Positions 20,501 through 29,472 are shown, counted from the first letter of the stretch. The stretch is 64,000 bases of DNA from Ahrensia sp. (GCA_002698425.1 NZXU01000005.1:1-64000), one strand, 5' to 3'. Notes: a model not told the origin generated them from the sequence alone. A program made the numbers and translations.

Positions 20501-21260
20501 GTTCGCTGTCCGCGTCGAAGGCAAGCTGCGCGGCGAACTCGGAAAGAGGCCCCGATCCGGCGATCGTCAACGCCACGGGCGGGCGTTCCGGAATGTTCAG
20601 CAGGTTGGCGACCACGCCGTTTTCCGGCTCCCGCAGCGACAGATCGATGTCGAGCTGTCCGCTCTGGTCCGAATAGGACGTCTGCAACGCCAGCTGCCCG
20701 CCCGGCCCGTCGAGGCGCCGGATGTCGAGAGTGGCGGCAAGCGCGGCATCGTCCAGCGACAACTGCCCGTTCAGGGACAGGCTGGATTCGAGCCCGAAAA
20801 CCGGAGCGCCGAAATGCGCTTCCTGAATAGCGAGTTCGCCGATATCGACCGAAACCGGCAGGTCGGGAAGGGAAAAGCCGCTCGATTCCGGCGCGGGCAG
20901 GTTTTCATCGGCCACGGCCATGCGCGGCCAGTCGATCCGGTCCGCGGTCAGGCTCTGGATGTCGAGTCTTCCGGAAAGAAGCGCGGTGCGGCTCCACTGC
21001 AGCCTCGGATTTTCGATTGCCAGCCAGACACCGTTTTCATCGGCGATCGTGATGCTCGTGAAACGCACATCCGAGGAGAGGCTGCCCTGAATGCCGTTGA
21101 GGCTGATCTGCCGGTTCGGCGCGGACAGTTGCTCTTCGACGAAGCGTATGAAGCCGGATTTCTGAGCCTCCTCGGAATCCTGCGTCAAGGCGGGCATCGT
21201 CCACCAGGCGGCGAGCGCCGCGAGGACCAGAAGGCCGAAAAGGTGTCGGATACGCGTCAT
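17508..21260 (-). CDS. tamB: Translocation and assembly module protein TamB (AsmA-like)
   Basis: 1250 residues, within the family range. An N-terminal hydrophobic anchor (residues 7-24) is followed by a very long beta-rich periplasmic region of repeated short strands. The conserved C-terminal TamB domain ends in G-I-F-F-E-K-D-Y, with L-L-G-T-E-I and R-G-R-L-S-I-L motifs. TamB spans the periplasm from the inner membrane to TamA and helps outer membrane protein insertion or lipid transport. Its ATG overlaps the tamA stop, so the two are translationally coupled. Confidence 0.92.
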   Translation of the reverse strand: MTRIRHLFGLLVLAALAAWWTMPALTQDSEEAQKSGFIRFVEEQLSAPNRQISLNGIQGSLSSDVRFTSITIADENGVWLAIENPRLQWSRTALLSGRLDIQSLTADRIDWPRMAVADENLPAPESSGFSLPDLPVSVDIGELAIQEAHFGAPVFGLESSLSLNGQLSLDDAALAATLDIRRLDGPGGQLALQTSYSDQSGQLDIDLSLREPENGVVANLLNIPERPPVALTIAGSGPLSEFAAQLAFDADSERIADGSVNVTEDASGARLLGFDLSGPIARILPEEHRAFFGDDTALTAQALLRADGGVDIRELQLDSGALDISASGSTLADGFLSDLTVDATLRSADAAPVRLPLGGDPVTVENGKISLRYGTNNADAWTLSGTVAGIALPDAGIAELTIDGGGDIAGLNTPGSRSVTFSVQGDASGIRPQDPGVARAVGDTISFSTDGDWKTAEPIRIANARIAGDTLNIDSQGLLEEMVFKGSAKVEAADLQAFSLVADRDLAGRASLAVNGDAGLVGGSFDLTFDGSLTDARIGSDSVDRLLAGETRLTGGAARTEDGLTFRDLVLSNRQAEARIDGSFATRRADLQIKATIAEMARIVDNASGRLTLDAAVNKPEGSSRQASYDVTARLALADARLADRAVPRADLTFDGRVAGADIIGTISGDGSIGGEALAVKASLARGEDRVSLSDLLLSVGAARLNGDLATQNGRIDGQFAIAANDIAPLAALALVEASGAVNGIAEISGAASDPQVAFSLRGTAIDAPQLRAASVSPITLSASGSYGGGAVRLTQFNAENAQDLKFSGSGTIPLSGPGLSVGVNGSAPLALAERYLAERGTRVSGTVRIDATIGGSLSSPSADGLFSISNASVNDPLSNLRLNQIGVVAGLRGDTLSINRMTGQLAGGGSVSVSGTIGLSGALPANLSIRLSNATYSDRETIRTTLSGDLAVSGGLTAGPLISGRIDLLGTEITVPETLTGEADLLDVRHVDPDSGTLKTLQRIQAVLPKESGSGPQAPVRLDVTLNSPNRIFVRGRGIDAEMGGQLRVTGSLDALQPIGAFTLIRGRLSILNKRLDLTEGRITMTGSLDPVIDLTAQVSGDDIVATMRLYGRASDLSLELSSSPELPQDEILARVLFGKSISNLSPLQIANLATAAASLASGGGGGGLSEQIRQGIGVDDLDITQDQEGNVGVRAGKYIQDNVYLDIQAGQSGGEASINLDITDSLTAKGTVDTEGDSKLGIFFEKDY

Positions 21261-23224
21261 CAGAATGCCTGCCCGATGCCTGCATAGACCGCGAAAGTCG
21301 GATCGCCGGCCTTGTGATTGAGCGGAACCGCCACGTCGAGGCGCAGCGGACCGAGGCCCGTGTCGTAACGCAGGCCGAGGCCGGCGCCGACGAAAACGTC
21401 GCCGGCGAAATCCGGAAACGCGCCGCTGTTGACATGGCCGACATCGGCAAAGCCGACGATGCCGATCGTGTCCGTGACATCCTGCCGGATTTCCGCGGAA
21501 GCTTCGAACAGGGCGCGTCCGCCGGATGTGCCGCCCGCGACCGGCACGCCGATGCCGCGATAGGGATAGCCGCGCACGGACGTGCCGCCGCCGGCCAAGA
21601 ACAGTTCATCCTGCGGGATTTCGGAAATGGGCGCGCCGACGATCGTCCCGACTTTCATTCTCGCCGCGAGTACCGTGCGTTCCTCAGGCCCGAGGGCGCG
21701 GTAGATGCGCGCCTCCGCCTCCGCCTTGCCGACGGCGTTGCCGAACTCCCACTCGTAGAAGGGTTTCGCGGCCGCGCGCAGATAAAGCCCGTCCTTCGTG
21801 TCGAGTTCGTTGTCGCGCGTGTCGTATTCCACGCTCGCCTCCAGCCCGACAACGCCGAAATTGCGGCGGCCGAAGACGTCGTCATACTGGCCGTAGGTGA
21901 CATGTCCGCCGAGGGCGAACGTGACTTCATCGCTGTAGAAATGCGTCGCTGCGACGGAAACGGAGCCGAGGTTGGTCGAATAGAGATCGAGTACCTTGTG
22001 CTCGAAATACCCGCCGATGGTGATGTCCGTGTCGGGGGTGAAGCGGCCGGGCAGCGTCAGTTCCGCGCCGAGGAAATAGTCGAGATCCTGAAACTCGGTT
22101 GTCGTCCCGAGCCCCGCGACGCGCCCGTCGAACCGTAGGCGTTCGGCCCGGCCCCAGAGGTTGCGGTGAAGCCAGTAGCCCTCGACCCCGGCGCCATCGG
22201 CGGTTGAAACCGTCGCGCCCAGCCCGATACGCCGCAATTTCCGCTCCTGGACGGTGAGCATGAAGGGCAGCGCTCCGTCGCTGTTGATGCGCTCGGCCTG
22301 TTTCAGCGAAACCGAGCGGAAGACGCCGAGGCGCTGCAATCGTTTTTCCGCCCGCTTCAGATCGTCCGGATCGTATTCGCGGCCGGGGATCAGCCCGGTC
22401 TGCCGCGCCACGAATTGCGCGCGCATGCGATCGGTGCCGTCGACCTCGACCGGCCCGTAAACGGCGCGCTGGCCCGGCTCGACCGTGAGGCGAACATTCA
22501 GTTCGCGGGTGTCGTGATTGGCCGTGACCTGCTGGTCGGCGATCTCGGCATTCGCGTAGCCCTGCTGTTTCCAGGCCTCGACGACGAGGCGTCCGGCCTT
22601 CTTGACCGAGGTCGCATAGGCCGGCGCGCCGGTCATGAAGCCCTCGGCCTCCGGCGGATCGACCCGGTCGTCGCGCGTCTGGGCCGGCGGGGCCTGGTTG
22701 ACGATCTCCGCCCTACCGAAACTGAAGGGCGCTTCGGCATTCACCGTGATTGTCAGGTCGATCGTGTCGGGAAGTTCCGTTCCGGGCGGGATCGACGAGA
22801 TTTCCCGGCCGTTCCAGGCAATCGAGATTTCGGCGGCGTAGCGCGCTTCATTGTAAAGGGCTGCGAGAATGCGTTTGTAGTCGCCCTTGGCGCGGGTCAG
22901 CAGGCCGGCGGAACCGGCCGTCGCTTCGCGTCGCTGGCGCCATAGAAGCGAGGCATTCGCGACCGCCTTTTCGAGATCGCGATCCGGCGCGCCTTCCGAC
23001 AGGACGGTCAGCGTCGCCTCATAGCGTTTCGGGTCGATCGGGCCGTCCTCGCCGCCGTCCTTGCAGGCCCCGAAGAGGCACCGGCCGAACAGTTCGAAGG
23101 CTTGGGCGTCGGACGGCGCGAAGGGGACCGAGCCGGCCGCCAGCAAGGCGCACAAGCCTGCCGCCCGGCCAAGCCGCACGCCTAACGCCCATTTGAGGGG
23201 GAACTTCCTGGCAATGACCTTCAC
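21260..23224 (-). CDS. tamA: Autotransporter assembly complex protein TamA (BamA/Omp85 family)
   Basis: 654 residues. The signal peptide (about 1-42, ending A-Q-A-F) is followed by POTRA-like domains (about 70-340) and a 16-strand Omp85 barrel. The barrel carries the conserved L6-loop motif V-R-G-Y (about 555) and ends in an aromatic residue (A-F), the usual barrel signature. It sits in the outer membrane and works with TamB, whose gene follows with overlapping stop and start. The start codon is GTG at 23224. The early Cys pair (C-L-F-G-A-C) is seen in alphaproteobacterial TamA N-termini. Confidence 0.92.
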   Translation of the reverse strand: MKVIARKFPLKWALGVRLGRAAGLCALLAAGSVPFAPSDAQAFELFGRCLFGACKDGGEDGPIDPKRYEATLTVLSEGAPDRDLEKAVANASLLWRQRREATAGSAGLLTRAKGDYKRILAALYNEARYAAEISIAWNGREISSIPPGTELPDTIDLTITVNAEAPFSFGRAEIVNQAPPAQTRDDRVDPPEAEGFMTGAPAYATSVKKAGRLVVEAWKQQGYANAEIADQQVTANHDTRELNVRLTVEPGQRAVYGPVEVDGTDRMRAQFVARQTGLIPGREYDPDDLKRAEKRLQRLGVFRSVSLKQAERINSDGALPFMLTVQERKLRRIGLGATVSTADGAGVEGYWLHRNLWGRAERLRFDGRVAGLGTTTEFQDLDYFLGAELTLPGRFTPDTDITIGGYFEHKVLDLYSTNLGSVSVAATHFYSDEVTFALGGHVTYGQYDDVFGRRNFGVVGLEASVEYDTRDNELDTKDGLYLRAAAKPFYEWEFGNAVGKAEAEARIYRALGPEERTVLAARMKVGTIVGAPISEIPQDELFLAGGGTSVRGYPYRGIGVPVAGGTSGGRALFEASAEIRQDVTDTIGIVGFADVGHVNSGAFPDFAGDVFVGAGLGLRYDTGLGPLRLDVAVPLNHKAGDPTFAVYAGIGQAF

Positions 23225-23421
23225 AATGCCGCCTTAACGCCTTCTACGCTCACATGACACCAACTTAGTGTCGAAATTCAGCAATCCGAGGGCTTTCTCG
23301 ATCAATGTCGCCGCTTACGCGTTTTGACCGGTTCGGATTGCGCTTTGAACGTGAAGTATAATGGTTAAAGCATGATTCAAATATTCAGGATTGCTGGGTT
23401 TTTTGCCGCATAAGAGGGGTA

Positions 23422-23889
23422 TCACGAGGTGACGGCGACAGTCCGGATGCGTTCCTGGAACTGTGAAAACGTGCCGTAAATCTCCTCGCCTCCCGCGCGA
23501 TTGACGCGGTACCGGCCATTGCATTTGACCAGTTTGCCGTGACCGTCGGGCGTCGTCAGCCGCAACACGTAGCGGAAGCCGGATTTGCGGGTGGCGGCCT
23601 CCTCGATGCAGTTCATGACGAGTTCGCAGTCATCCGGGTGGTAGAGCGATATCATTTGCGTCTGATCGACGGGGCCCTCATGGAAGGAGAGCCCGTGGAT
23701 TTCGAACACGTCGCGGGTCCAGTAGACCATCCCTGTTTCGAGATCGATGCGCCAGGCGCCGTAGAGATCGAACTGGGACAGCGCCTCGAGGAGCGAGGCG
23801 TCGTCGAGCCCGATCTCGGCGAGGGATTGCTGCGCGCGCTGCGATTCCTTGATCTCGACATGCAGTTGCGGATGAGCAGCGTCGATCAT
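23422..23889 (-). CDS. PAS-domain protein, stand-alone sensor
   Basis: 155 residues, consisting almost only of one PAS fold: G-A-W-R-I-D-L-E-T-G near 45, W-T-R-D-V-F-E-I-H-G near 56, Y-H-P-D-D near 82, and R-Y-V-L-R-L-T-T-P-D-G near 105. No output domain is present. It begins 3 nt after the stop of the upstream LuxR-type gene, so the two are almost certainly one transcript. A single PAS domain without effector could act as a partner or ligand-sensing accessory for that regulator. The ligand is not predictable. Confidence 0.75.
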   Translation of the reverse strand: MIDAAHPQLHVEIKESQRAQQSLAEIGLDDASLLEALSQFDLYGAWRIDLETGMVYWTRDVFEIHGLSFHEGPVDQTQMISLYHPDDCELVMNCIEEAATRKSGFRYVLRLTTPDGHGKLVKCNGRYRVNRAGGEEIYGTFSQFQERIRTVAVTS

Positions 23890-23892
23890 CGA

Positions 23893-24633
23893 TCAGTCCA
23901 CGAGACCGGCGCGGATGGCGCGGGCGACCGCATGGGCGCGGTTGGTTGCGCCGAGTTTCTGGCACGCCGCGCTCAGATAGTGGTTCACGGTGTGCTCGGA
24001 CAGCTCGAGGATCGTGGCGATCTCGGAGCTTGTCTTGCCGCTGGCGGTCCAGTGCAGGCATTCGCGTTCGCGCGCGCTCAGCGTTTGGTCCGGGGCAGGG
24101 GCCGGTTTCTTGATCTCCGCGACCTTCTCGTAGATCAGGTTTGAAAGGAAGCTCAGTTCCATCAGCTCGGTGTTCGACGGCGTGTCGCGCGAGCCGCTGA
24201 AGGATACCGCGCCGCGCTCGCCGGACGGTTCCTGGGTCGCGAGATAAACGCCGCGATGAAAGCCATAGGCCGCGAAAAGCGTTGCCACTTCATCTTCCCG
24301 TCCGTCTGTCCGACTGCGGCTCAGATCCTCCAGCCGCCAGACGAAGGGCTTCGTGCTGCGGCGCAAGGCGCCGATCACGGTGCTGTTTTCCAGCAGGCCG
24401 AGTTGATCATAGCTGTGGATCAGATCCGGCGGCCAGTTACTGATGATGGAGAGCGATGCCAGATTGCGCTCATCCGCATTCGGCAGGCGCATGATGGAGA
24501 AATACTGGAACCCGAAGGATTTCGCGATTTCCCGCGTCAGACGCAGGATATCATAGCTGGTCTTGCAGTCGGCAATTCGGTCGACGAATCCGGAATCGGC
24601 GTCATCGTTAAGCGGAGCGGCGGTCTGCGCCAT
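23893..24633 (-). CDS. LuxR-family regulator with autoinducer-binding-like domain (LuxR solo)
   Basis: 246 residues from the ATG at 24633; an upstream TTG at 24696 is the alternative start. Residues of about 15-165 resemble the autoinducer-binding domain. The C-terminal GerE helix-turn-helix is clear: L-S-A-R-E-R-E-C-L-H-W-T-A-S-G-K-T-S-S-E-I-A-T-I-L-E-L-S, then H-T-V-N-H-Y-L-S-A-A-C-Q-K-L-G-A-x-N-R-A-H-A-V (about 180-240). No luxI-type synthase gene is nearby, so it is a solo that may sense exogenous or non-AHL signals. It is followed immediately by the PAS protein, an uncommon partner. Confidence 0.82.
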   Translation of the reverse strand: MAQTAAPLNDDADSGFVDRIADCKTSYDILRLTREIAKSFGFQYFSIMRLPNADERNLASLSIISNWPPDLIHSYDQLGLLENSTVIGALRRSTKPFVWRLEDLSRSRTDGREDEVATLFAAYGFHRGVYLATQEPSGERGAVSFSGSRDTPSNTELMELSFLSNLIYEKVAEIKKPAPAPDQTLSARERECLHWTASGKTSSEIATILELSEHTVNHYLSAACQKLGATNRAHAVARAIRAGLVD

Positions 24634-24840
24634 TTTATCGATTGTCCATTGTTGATAGACCGCGCCGAAAAATCGGAACGGATTGACTGGTCTCAAAAGA
24701 GGTTGTCGTTTTCAGCACGGGAAGAGTGCGAAGGACCCAAGTTCCCAACGGGCAGGGCGTTCCAAACGCTGTCGGTTTTTCCTGAAAACCGCCAATTACA
24801 ACCGGTAAGGCGGCGGCGTTAGTTACAAATTATGTCAAAA

Positions 24841-25113
24841 TCATGGCGGATCTGAGACAAATTCCAGACCGGCGAAGTCTCCGCGGCGCCAGCGGCAGAT
24901 TGCCTGTTGATAAAACAGTTTGTCCGGAATGGAAAGTGTGAAGGATTTCGGCATCCATGCATCGCGCGGAAGCTGTATTTTCGCGCCATCGGTGGTGAGA
25001 TCCTTGACGATGGTGTGAATCCTCACATTCGCACCAATCCTTATCTCGGCCAGATGCGAACATCGAACACGTTTGGAAGAGCGCCTTTCGACAGGCGTTC
25101 TGGCCGGCTCCAT
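24841..25113 (-). CDS. PilZ-domain protein
   Basis: 90 residues, a minimal PilZ domain. The c-di-GMP-binding signature is present as R-R-x3-R (R-R-S-S-K-R, about 10-15) and, after about 25 residues, D-L-T-T-D-G (about 38-43), matching the [D/N]-x-S-x2-G element with Thr in the Ser position. It ends in an A-G-L-E-F strand typical of PilZ. The ATG at 25113 has an AAGGGG ribosome-binding site. It is a probable cyclic-di-GMP receptor in the cytoplasm; the target is unknown. It lies 207 bp upstream of the LuxR-type gene in the same direction. Confidence 0.8.
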   Translation of the reverse strand: MEPARTPVERRSSKRVRCSHLAEIRIGANVRIHTIVKDLTTDGAKIQLPRDAWMPKSFTLSIPDKLFYQQAICRWRRGDFAGLEFVSDPP

Positions 25114-25384
25114 CGATTTCCCCTTTTCGCAATTGCGTGATGAAAGGAAAGCAAAATCGGCATGGCGTGGAAATCCGGCAATTTAAACCTGCATTTTCTG
25201 CCGTATGCGGGGGAGAAAATTTTTAACGTTTCGGGACTTCCCAAAACGCGATGCGCTGCGTGCGGCGATTTCGAGACCGGGCGGCCTGCCAGTCCGCTGC
25301 AGGTTGGCCGGGCTCCGGAGGCCGTCCATGAACGGCGAGATCCCGCACTTGGCAGGGGCCGTATCTCTCAAAGATGTGAGGAAG

Positions 25385-25461
25385 TGGTCGGAGTGGCAGG
25401 ATTTGAACCTGCGACCCCCTCGTCCCGAACGAGGTGCGCTACCAGGCTGCGCTACACTCCG
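25385..25461 (-). tRNA. tRNA-Pro (anticodon CGG)
   Basis: Read on the minus strand, the acceptor stem CGGAGTG (25461-25455) pairs with CACTCCG (25395-25389), with discriminator A and an encoded CCA ending at 25385. The anticodon stem-loop CCTCG-TTCGGGA-CGAGG gives anticodon CGG. The T-arm is GCAGGTTCAAATCCTGC. The 270 bp between this tRNA and the PilZ gene show nothing else I can identify. Confidence 0.97.
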
Positions 25462-25637
25462 CGACCAACGGAGGCGGTCTATAGCGCCCGACACCTGTTC
25501 CCGCAAGTGCGCGATTTCGATTCTTTGAGAGAAATGCGGGAACCCCCGCATCGCCTGTACATGACGGCCGCCGCGGCTTAGAGCTTTGCCGGACCGACAG
25601 GCGATTCATCCTCAACCGGACAGGGGGCAACCTTTCG

Positions 25638-27152
25638 ATGAAACCGCGCGCAGATATCGAGCCGAACACTTTCGCCTTCGAAACCGAGCCCCTGGTGAAA
25701 CCGACCGGTTTCCGCGAATATGACGCGCGCTGGTGGTTCGGCCATCCGGCATCCGACAAGGCGCCCGAACTGAACCTGCTCGGCGTCCAGGCGCTCGGCA
25801 TGGGTCTCGGCACGCTGATCCGGCGGCTCGGCGCGGGACCGAAGATCGTGGTGGGCCACGATTTCCGATTCTATTCCCTGTCGATCAAGCTGGCGCTGAC
25901 GCAAGGCCTCATGGCCGCCGGCGCGGATGTGAAGGATATCGGTCTGGCTCTGTCGCCGATGGCCTATTTCGCGCAATTCGCGCTCGACGCGCCCTCCGTG
26001 GCGATGGTGACCGCGTCCCATAACGAAAACGGCTGGACCGGCGTCAAGATGGGCTGCGAGCGCCCGCTGACCTTCGGGCCGGACGAAATGGCGCAGCTGC
26101 GCGACATCGTGCTCGGCGGCGATTTCGACCTGGCCGGCGGCGGCTCCTACGAGGCCGTGGCGGATTTCCGCGCCCGCTATGTCGAAGATCTGACGCAGGG
26201 CGTTTCGCTGTCCCGCAAGCTGAAGGTCGTCGCGGCCTGCGGAAACGGCACGGCAGGCGCCTTCGCGCCCGAGGTGCTGGAAAGGATCGGCTGCGAGGTC
26301 ATCCCGCTGGATGTCGATCTCGACTACACCTTCCCGCGCTACAACCCGAACCCGGAAGACATGGAAATGCTCCATGCCATCCGCGACAAGGTGCTCGAAA
26401 CCGGCGCAGATGTCGGCCTCGGCTTCGATGGCGACGGCGATCGCTGTGGCGTCGTCGACAATGAGGGCAGCGAGATCTTCGCCGACAAGGTCGGCGTCAT
26501 GCTCGCGCGTGATATTTCCTCTCAGCACGCGGGCGCCAAATTCGTCGTCGACGTGAAATCGACCGGCCTGTTCATGACCGATCCCGTGCTGCGGGCGAAT
26601 GGCGCCGAGACCGACTACTGGAAAACCGGCCATTCCTACATCAAGCGTCGCGTCGCCGAACTCGGCGCGATAGCGGGCTTCGAGAAGTCCGGCCATTTCT
26701 TCTTCAATCCGCCGATCGGCCGCGGCTACGATGACGGCCTGGTCACCGCGATCGCGGTCTGCCAGATGCTCGACCGCAATCCGGCGAAGTCGATGGCCGA
26801 TCTCTACCGCGCGCTGCCGCTGACCTTCGGTTCGCCGACCATGTCGCCGCATTGCCCGGACGAGGTGAAATACGATGTCATCGCGCGCGTCGTCGATCGC
26901 TTCACGGCGATGCGCGACGCCGGCGAGACGGTGGCCGGCCATCCGATCGCCGATCTCGTCACGGTCAACGGCGTGCGCGTGGTCGCGGACGACGGCACCT
27001 GGGGGCTGGTCCGGGCGTCCTCCAACAAGCCGGAGCTGGTCGTGGTCGTCGAAAGCCCGGTGTCGGAGGAGCGCAAGCTGGAGATGTTCCGCGCCGTCGA
27101 CGCCATCCTGCGGGAAAACGGCGAAGTCGGTGCGTACAACCAGTCGCTCTAG
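25638..27152 (+). CDS. Phosphomannomutase/phosphoglucomutase
   Basis: 504 residues, alpha-D-phosphohexomutase family. The phosphoserine loop T-A-S-H-N-E (125-130), metal-binding D-G-D-G-D-R (264-269), sugar-binding K-S-G-H-F-F and phosphate-binding R-A-S-S-N-K-P-E-L loops are all intact. It interconverts hexose 6- and 1-phosphates, feeding GDP-mannose or UDP-glucose synthesis and thus the surface polysaccharide genes elsewhere in the window. The protein runs slightly longer than the classical AlgC type (about 460), mainly in an N-terminal extension. Its stop overlaps by 4 bp the stop of the convergent DUF3750 gene. Confidence 0.88.
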   Translation: MKPRADIEPNTFAFETEPLVKPTGFREYDARWWFGHPASDKAPELNLLGVQALGMGLGTLIRRLGAGPKIVVGHDFRFYSLSIKLALTQGLMAAGADVKDIGLALSPMAYFAQFALDAPSVAMVTASHNENGWTGVKMGCERPLTFGPDEMAQLRDIVLGGDFDLAGGGSYEAVADFRARYVEDLTQGVSLSRKLKVVAACGNGTAGAFAPEVLERIGCEVIPLDVDLDYTFPRYNPNPEDMEMLHAIRDKVLETGADVGLGFDGDGDRCGVVDNEGSEIFADKVGVMLARDISSQHAGAKFVVDVKSTGLFMTDPVLRANGAETDYWKTGHSYIKRRVAELGAIAGFEKSGHFFFNPPIGRGYDDGLVTAIAVCQMLDRNPAKSMADLYRALPLTFGSPTMSPHCPDEVKYDVIARVVDRFTAMRDAGETVAGHPIADLVTVNGVRVVADDGTWGLVRASSNKPELVVVVESPVSEERKLEMFRAVDAILRENGEVGAYNQSL

Positions 27153-27886
27153 AAACCGACCCGCCCCACCGCCGGTATTTTCAGTGCCGGATGCATGAAG
27201 TCGATGCCCGCGGTCTGCCCGAGCAGATGCAGTTCGACCCCGCTGCGCAGCCCCGCCGAGATGCCGGCAAGCCCGAACAGCGAGAGGTGCATATCGCGGC
27301 CGTCCGGGTCGAGGGCGAACCACGCGCCGCCGGCGAGATAGTCGCGCCCGACGGCATTGGGTGGCAGGACGGCGTCGATATCCGGAACTTCCCGCATCAC
27401 ATGGGCAACGAAGCTGTTCGAATTCGGCCCCGGCCAGATGCGGTAGTCGCCGCGATGCCTGAACGGATAGGCTTCGATCGCCGCGCGGATTTTCGGCATC
27501 GCCGCCTCGGCCTCCGGGCCGGACAGTTTCGCCACGACCCAGGGCCGGTTCGAATACCAGGCCGCATCGGCGTCATAGGCGTCCCGGCGGATCGGCGCGC
27601 CCCAGCCGACCTTGTCATAGCGCTCGTAACGGTTCGCGCCGGGTTCCTTCAGGACGATCCAGCTATGCACGGCGAACGCGCCCTTGAAGCCGCCCGTCCG
27701 CGCCGCCATCACATAGATCGCCGCGTCCGGCTCGCTTTCGGGAGAGGGCAGGAGGCCTGATGAGGTCCAGTTGGCGCTGCGCCATGAGTTCGGCCGGTCG
27801 ACCGTAGCCCACCAGCCCGCCGCGGCGGCCATGGGCATCAGGAACACCAGCGTGATGAAAATCGCCCCGATTCTCAGATAGCGCAT
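27149..27886 (-). CDS. DUF3750 membrane-anchored protein
   Basis: 245 residues from the ATG at 27886; an upstream in-frame start at 27946 would place a non-hydrophobic stretch before the anchor. A single hydrophobic N-terminal segment (about 5-25) is followed by a periplasmic domain. DUF3750 landmarks are H-S-W-I-V-L-K near 70, W-G-A-P-I-R-R near 90 and G-P-N-S-N-S-F-V-A-H (about 150-159). The N-S-N-S-F plus His and early H-S-W elements resemble an NlpC/P60-like or transglutaminase-like arrangement, but no function is established. Confidence 0.75.
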   Translation of the reverse strand: MRYLRIGAIFITLVFLMPMAAAAGWWATVDRPNSWRSANWTSSGLLPSPESEPDAAIYVMAARTGGFKGAFAVHSWIVLKEPGANRYERYDKVGWGAPIRRDAYDADAAWYSNRPWVVAKLSGPEAEAAMPKIRAAIEAYPFRHRGDYRIWPGPNSNSFVAHVMREVPDIDAVLPPNAVGRDYLAGGAWFALDPDGRDMHLSLFGLAGISAGLRSGVELHLLGQTAGIDFMHPALKIPAVGRVGF

Positions 27887-28000
27887 CCGGTCATGTCCGT
27901 TCGTTTGCTTGGCTGCCGCAGCCGGTCCGGCTGGCGACGGGAACAATCCTTATGTGCGAATACGGCGAAGAAACGGCCTTGGATCGCCGCGCAATGCCGC

Positions 28001-29371
28001 TTAGCCGGCGGTCGAAAGATTGTCCGACAGCGTGATGTTCGCCGGCGCGGCCGCCGGTTCGGCGAGCAGGTCCGGCGCGACGGCTTCCGCCCAGGCATGG
28101 GCCTGGATGCCGGTTTCGCGCGCTGCGATCAGATTGCCGCGGATCAGCGCCCGCCCTGCGCCGTCCGCCGCCGATACGCCGATGCCGAAACGCGCATCGC
28201 GGATCGTGTTCGACGCGACAAGCACATCGCGCAGGAACGGGCCCCATCCGGCGCTGATGCCGTAGAGCGGCGCGCCCTCGATCAGATTGCCGGTGACGAC
28301 GGCGTCCGCCTCGACGCCGATCCCGGTGCCGAAGCCGGGAAACCCCGGATCATAGGGCCCGCTTGCATGCAGGTTTCGCACGATATTGCCGCTGATCGTC
28401 GCCCCGTGGCCGCCATGATCGAGATTGGGTGCGGAAATGCCGTTCGCCGCGCCGTCCACGAGATTGTCGGAGATCAGCGCGTTCTCGAACGCGAATTCCG
28501 CATAGATCGCCGTTTCGCCGCTGTCGCGGCAGACATTGCCGGTCACCTGCATGTTGCGCACGGTGTTGCCGCGGATGGCCGAAAAGGCGCTGCCGGAGAT
28601 GACGTTGTTGGCGACGATCGTGTCATCGGCGCGGAACAGGTTGATCCCGTTGCCCCACTGGCCGGTGCCGCCATTGGCCGCGCCGATCCCGGAAATGCTG
28701 TTCCCGGTGATCACCGCGCCGTCGCGCCCTGGCTCGCTGCGATAAACGAGAATACCGCCATTGGCGCAGCGGCGGATCGTGTTGCCGTCGATCCGCAACC
28801 CGTCGCAATCGCGGCCGAAAATGGCGACCCCGGATGCGTCGCTGACACTGTTGCGTATCAGTGCCGCGGAACTGCGCTCCAGATGAATGGCGCTCACGCC
28901 GGCATTCTCGAAGCCGCAGTCCTCCAGCGTGAAGGCGGTCACGGCGCGCAGGTCGAGCAGCCCCTGATCCCCGTCCGCCGGACGGCTCACCCCGTCGACC
29001 GTCAGCCCGCGCAAGGTGATCGCGTCCGCCCCAGCCGCATGGAGGAGGGGCCCGGTGCCGGCATGAACAAGCCGGGTGCGGCCGGGAACCCCCTCGATCA
29101 GCAGGCCGGACGGCAGTTCGATACCGGCGAGAACGTAGAGCCCTCCGGGCAGGAAAAGCGCGTTGCCTTCGGCCGCGACCGTTTCCAGCATGGCCTGGAA
29201 TGCCGCCGTCTGGTCGTTGTCGGTGTCCGGTGCGACGCCGAACTCGAGCGCGTTTCGCATGCCGCGCAAGCCCGATCCGATGAGAGGGCGTGTCTGGGCG
29301 CGCAACGGAAGGGGTGTCGCCGCACTCAGGGCGGCGGCGCCGGCATGGGCCAGAAAAAGGCGTCGCTTCAT
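28001..29371 (-). CDS. Tat-exported right-handed beta-helix protein (TIGR03808 type)
   Basis: 456 residues. The start M-K-R-R-L-F-L plus a hydrophobic stretch is a twin-arginine signal. The rest is a parallel beta-helix built of repeated short strands with N-x-I and N-x-V turns (N-T-I-R-R, N-S-I-S-G, N-V-I-S-G, N-L-V-D-G, N-I-V-R-N, N-L-I-E-G, N-T-I-R-D, N-L-I-A-A). This matches the alphaproteobacterial family of twin-arginine repeat proteins. Folds of this kind bind or cleave polysaccharides, but catalytic residues cannot be assigned. The precursor is folded before export to the periplasm. Confidence 0.82.
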   Translation of the reverse strand: MKRRLFLAHAGAAALSAATPLPLRAQTRPLIGSGLRGMRNALEFGVAPDTDNDQTAAFQAMLETVAAEGNALFLPGGLYVLAGIELPSGLLIEGVPGRTRLVHAGTGPLLHAAGADAITLRGLTVDGVSRPADGDQGLLDLRAVTAFTLEDCGFENAGVSAIHLERSSAALIRNSVSDASGVAIFGRDCDGLRIDGNTIRRCANGGILVYRSEPGRDGAVITGNSISGIGAANGGTGQWGNGINLFRADDTIVANNVISGSAFSAIRGNTVRNMQVTGNVCRDSGETAIYAEFAFENALISDNLVDGAANGISAPNLDHGGHGATISGNIVRNLHASGPYDPGFPGFGTGIGVEADAVVTGNLIEGAPLYGISAGWGPFLRDVLVASNTIRDARFGIGVSAADGAGRALIRGNLIAARETGIQAHAWAEAVAPDLLAEPAAAPANITLSDNLSTAG

Positions 29372-29426
29372 TGATTCGCTCCTGCGCGAAGGATGCGAGC
29401 AATGATTGCGCAGGGCAAAAGAAAAA

Positions 29427-29448
29427 GCCCGGCCGTTTCGGGCCGGGC
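29427..29448 (-). terminator. Rho-independent terminator after the DUF2267/YidB-like gene
   Basis: An 8-bp GC stem (29427-29434 with 29441-29448, 6-nt loop) is followed on the minus strand by a T-rich tract (CTTTTTCTTTT). It lies 25 bp past the stop of the small gene ending at 29473. Confidence 0.8.
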
Positions 29449-29472
29449 GGTTTCAGGCAGTCGCGAATGCGA

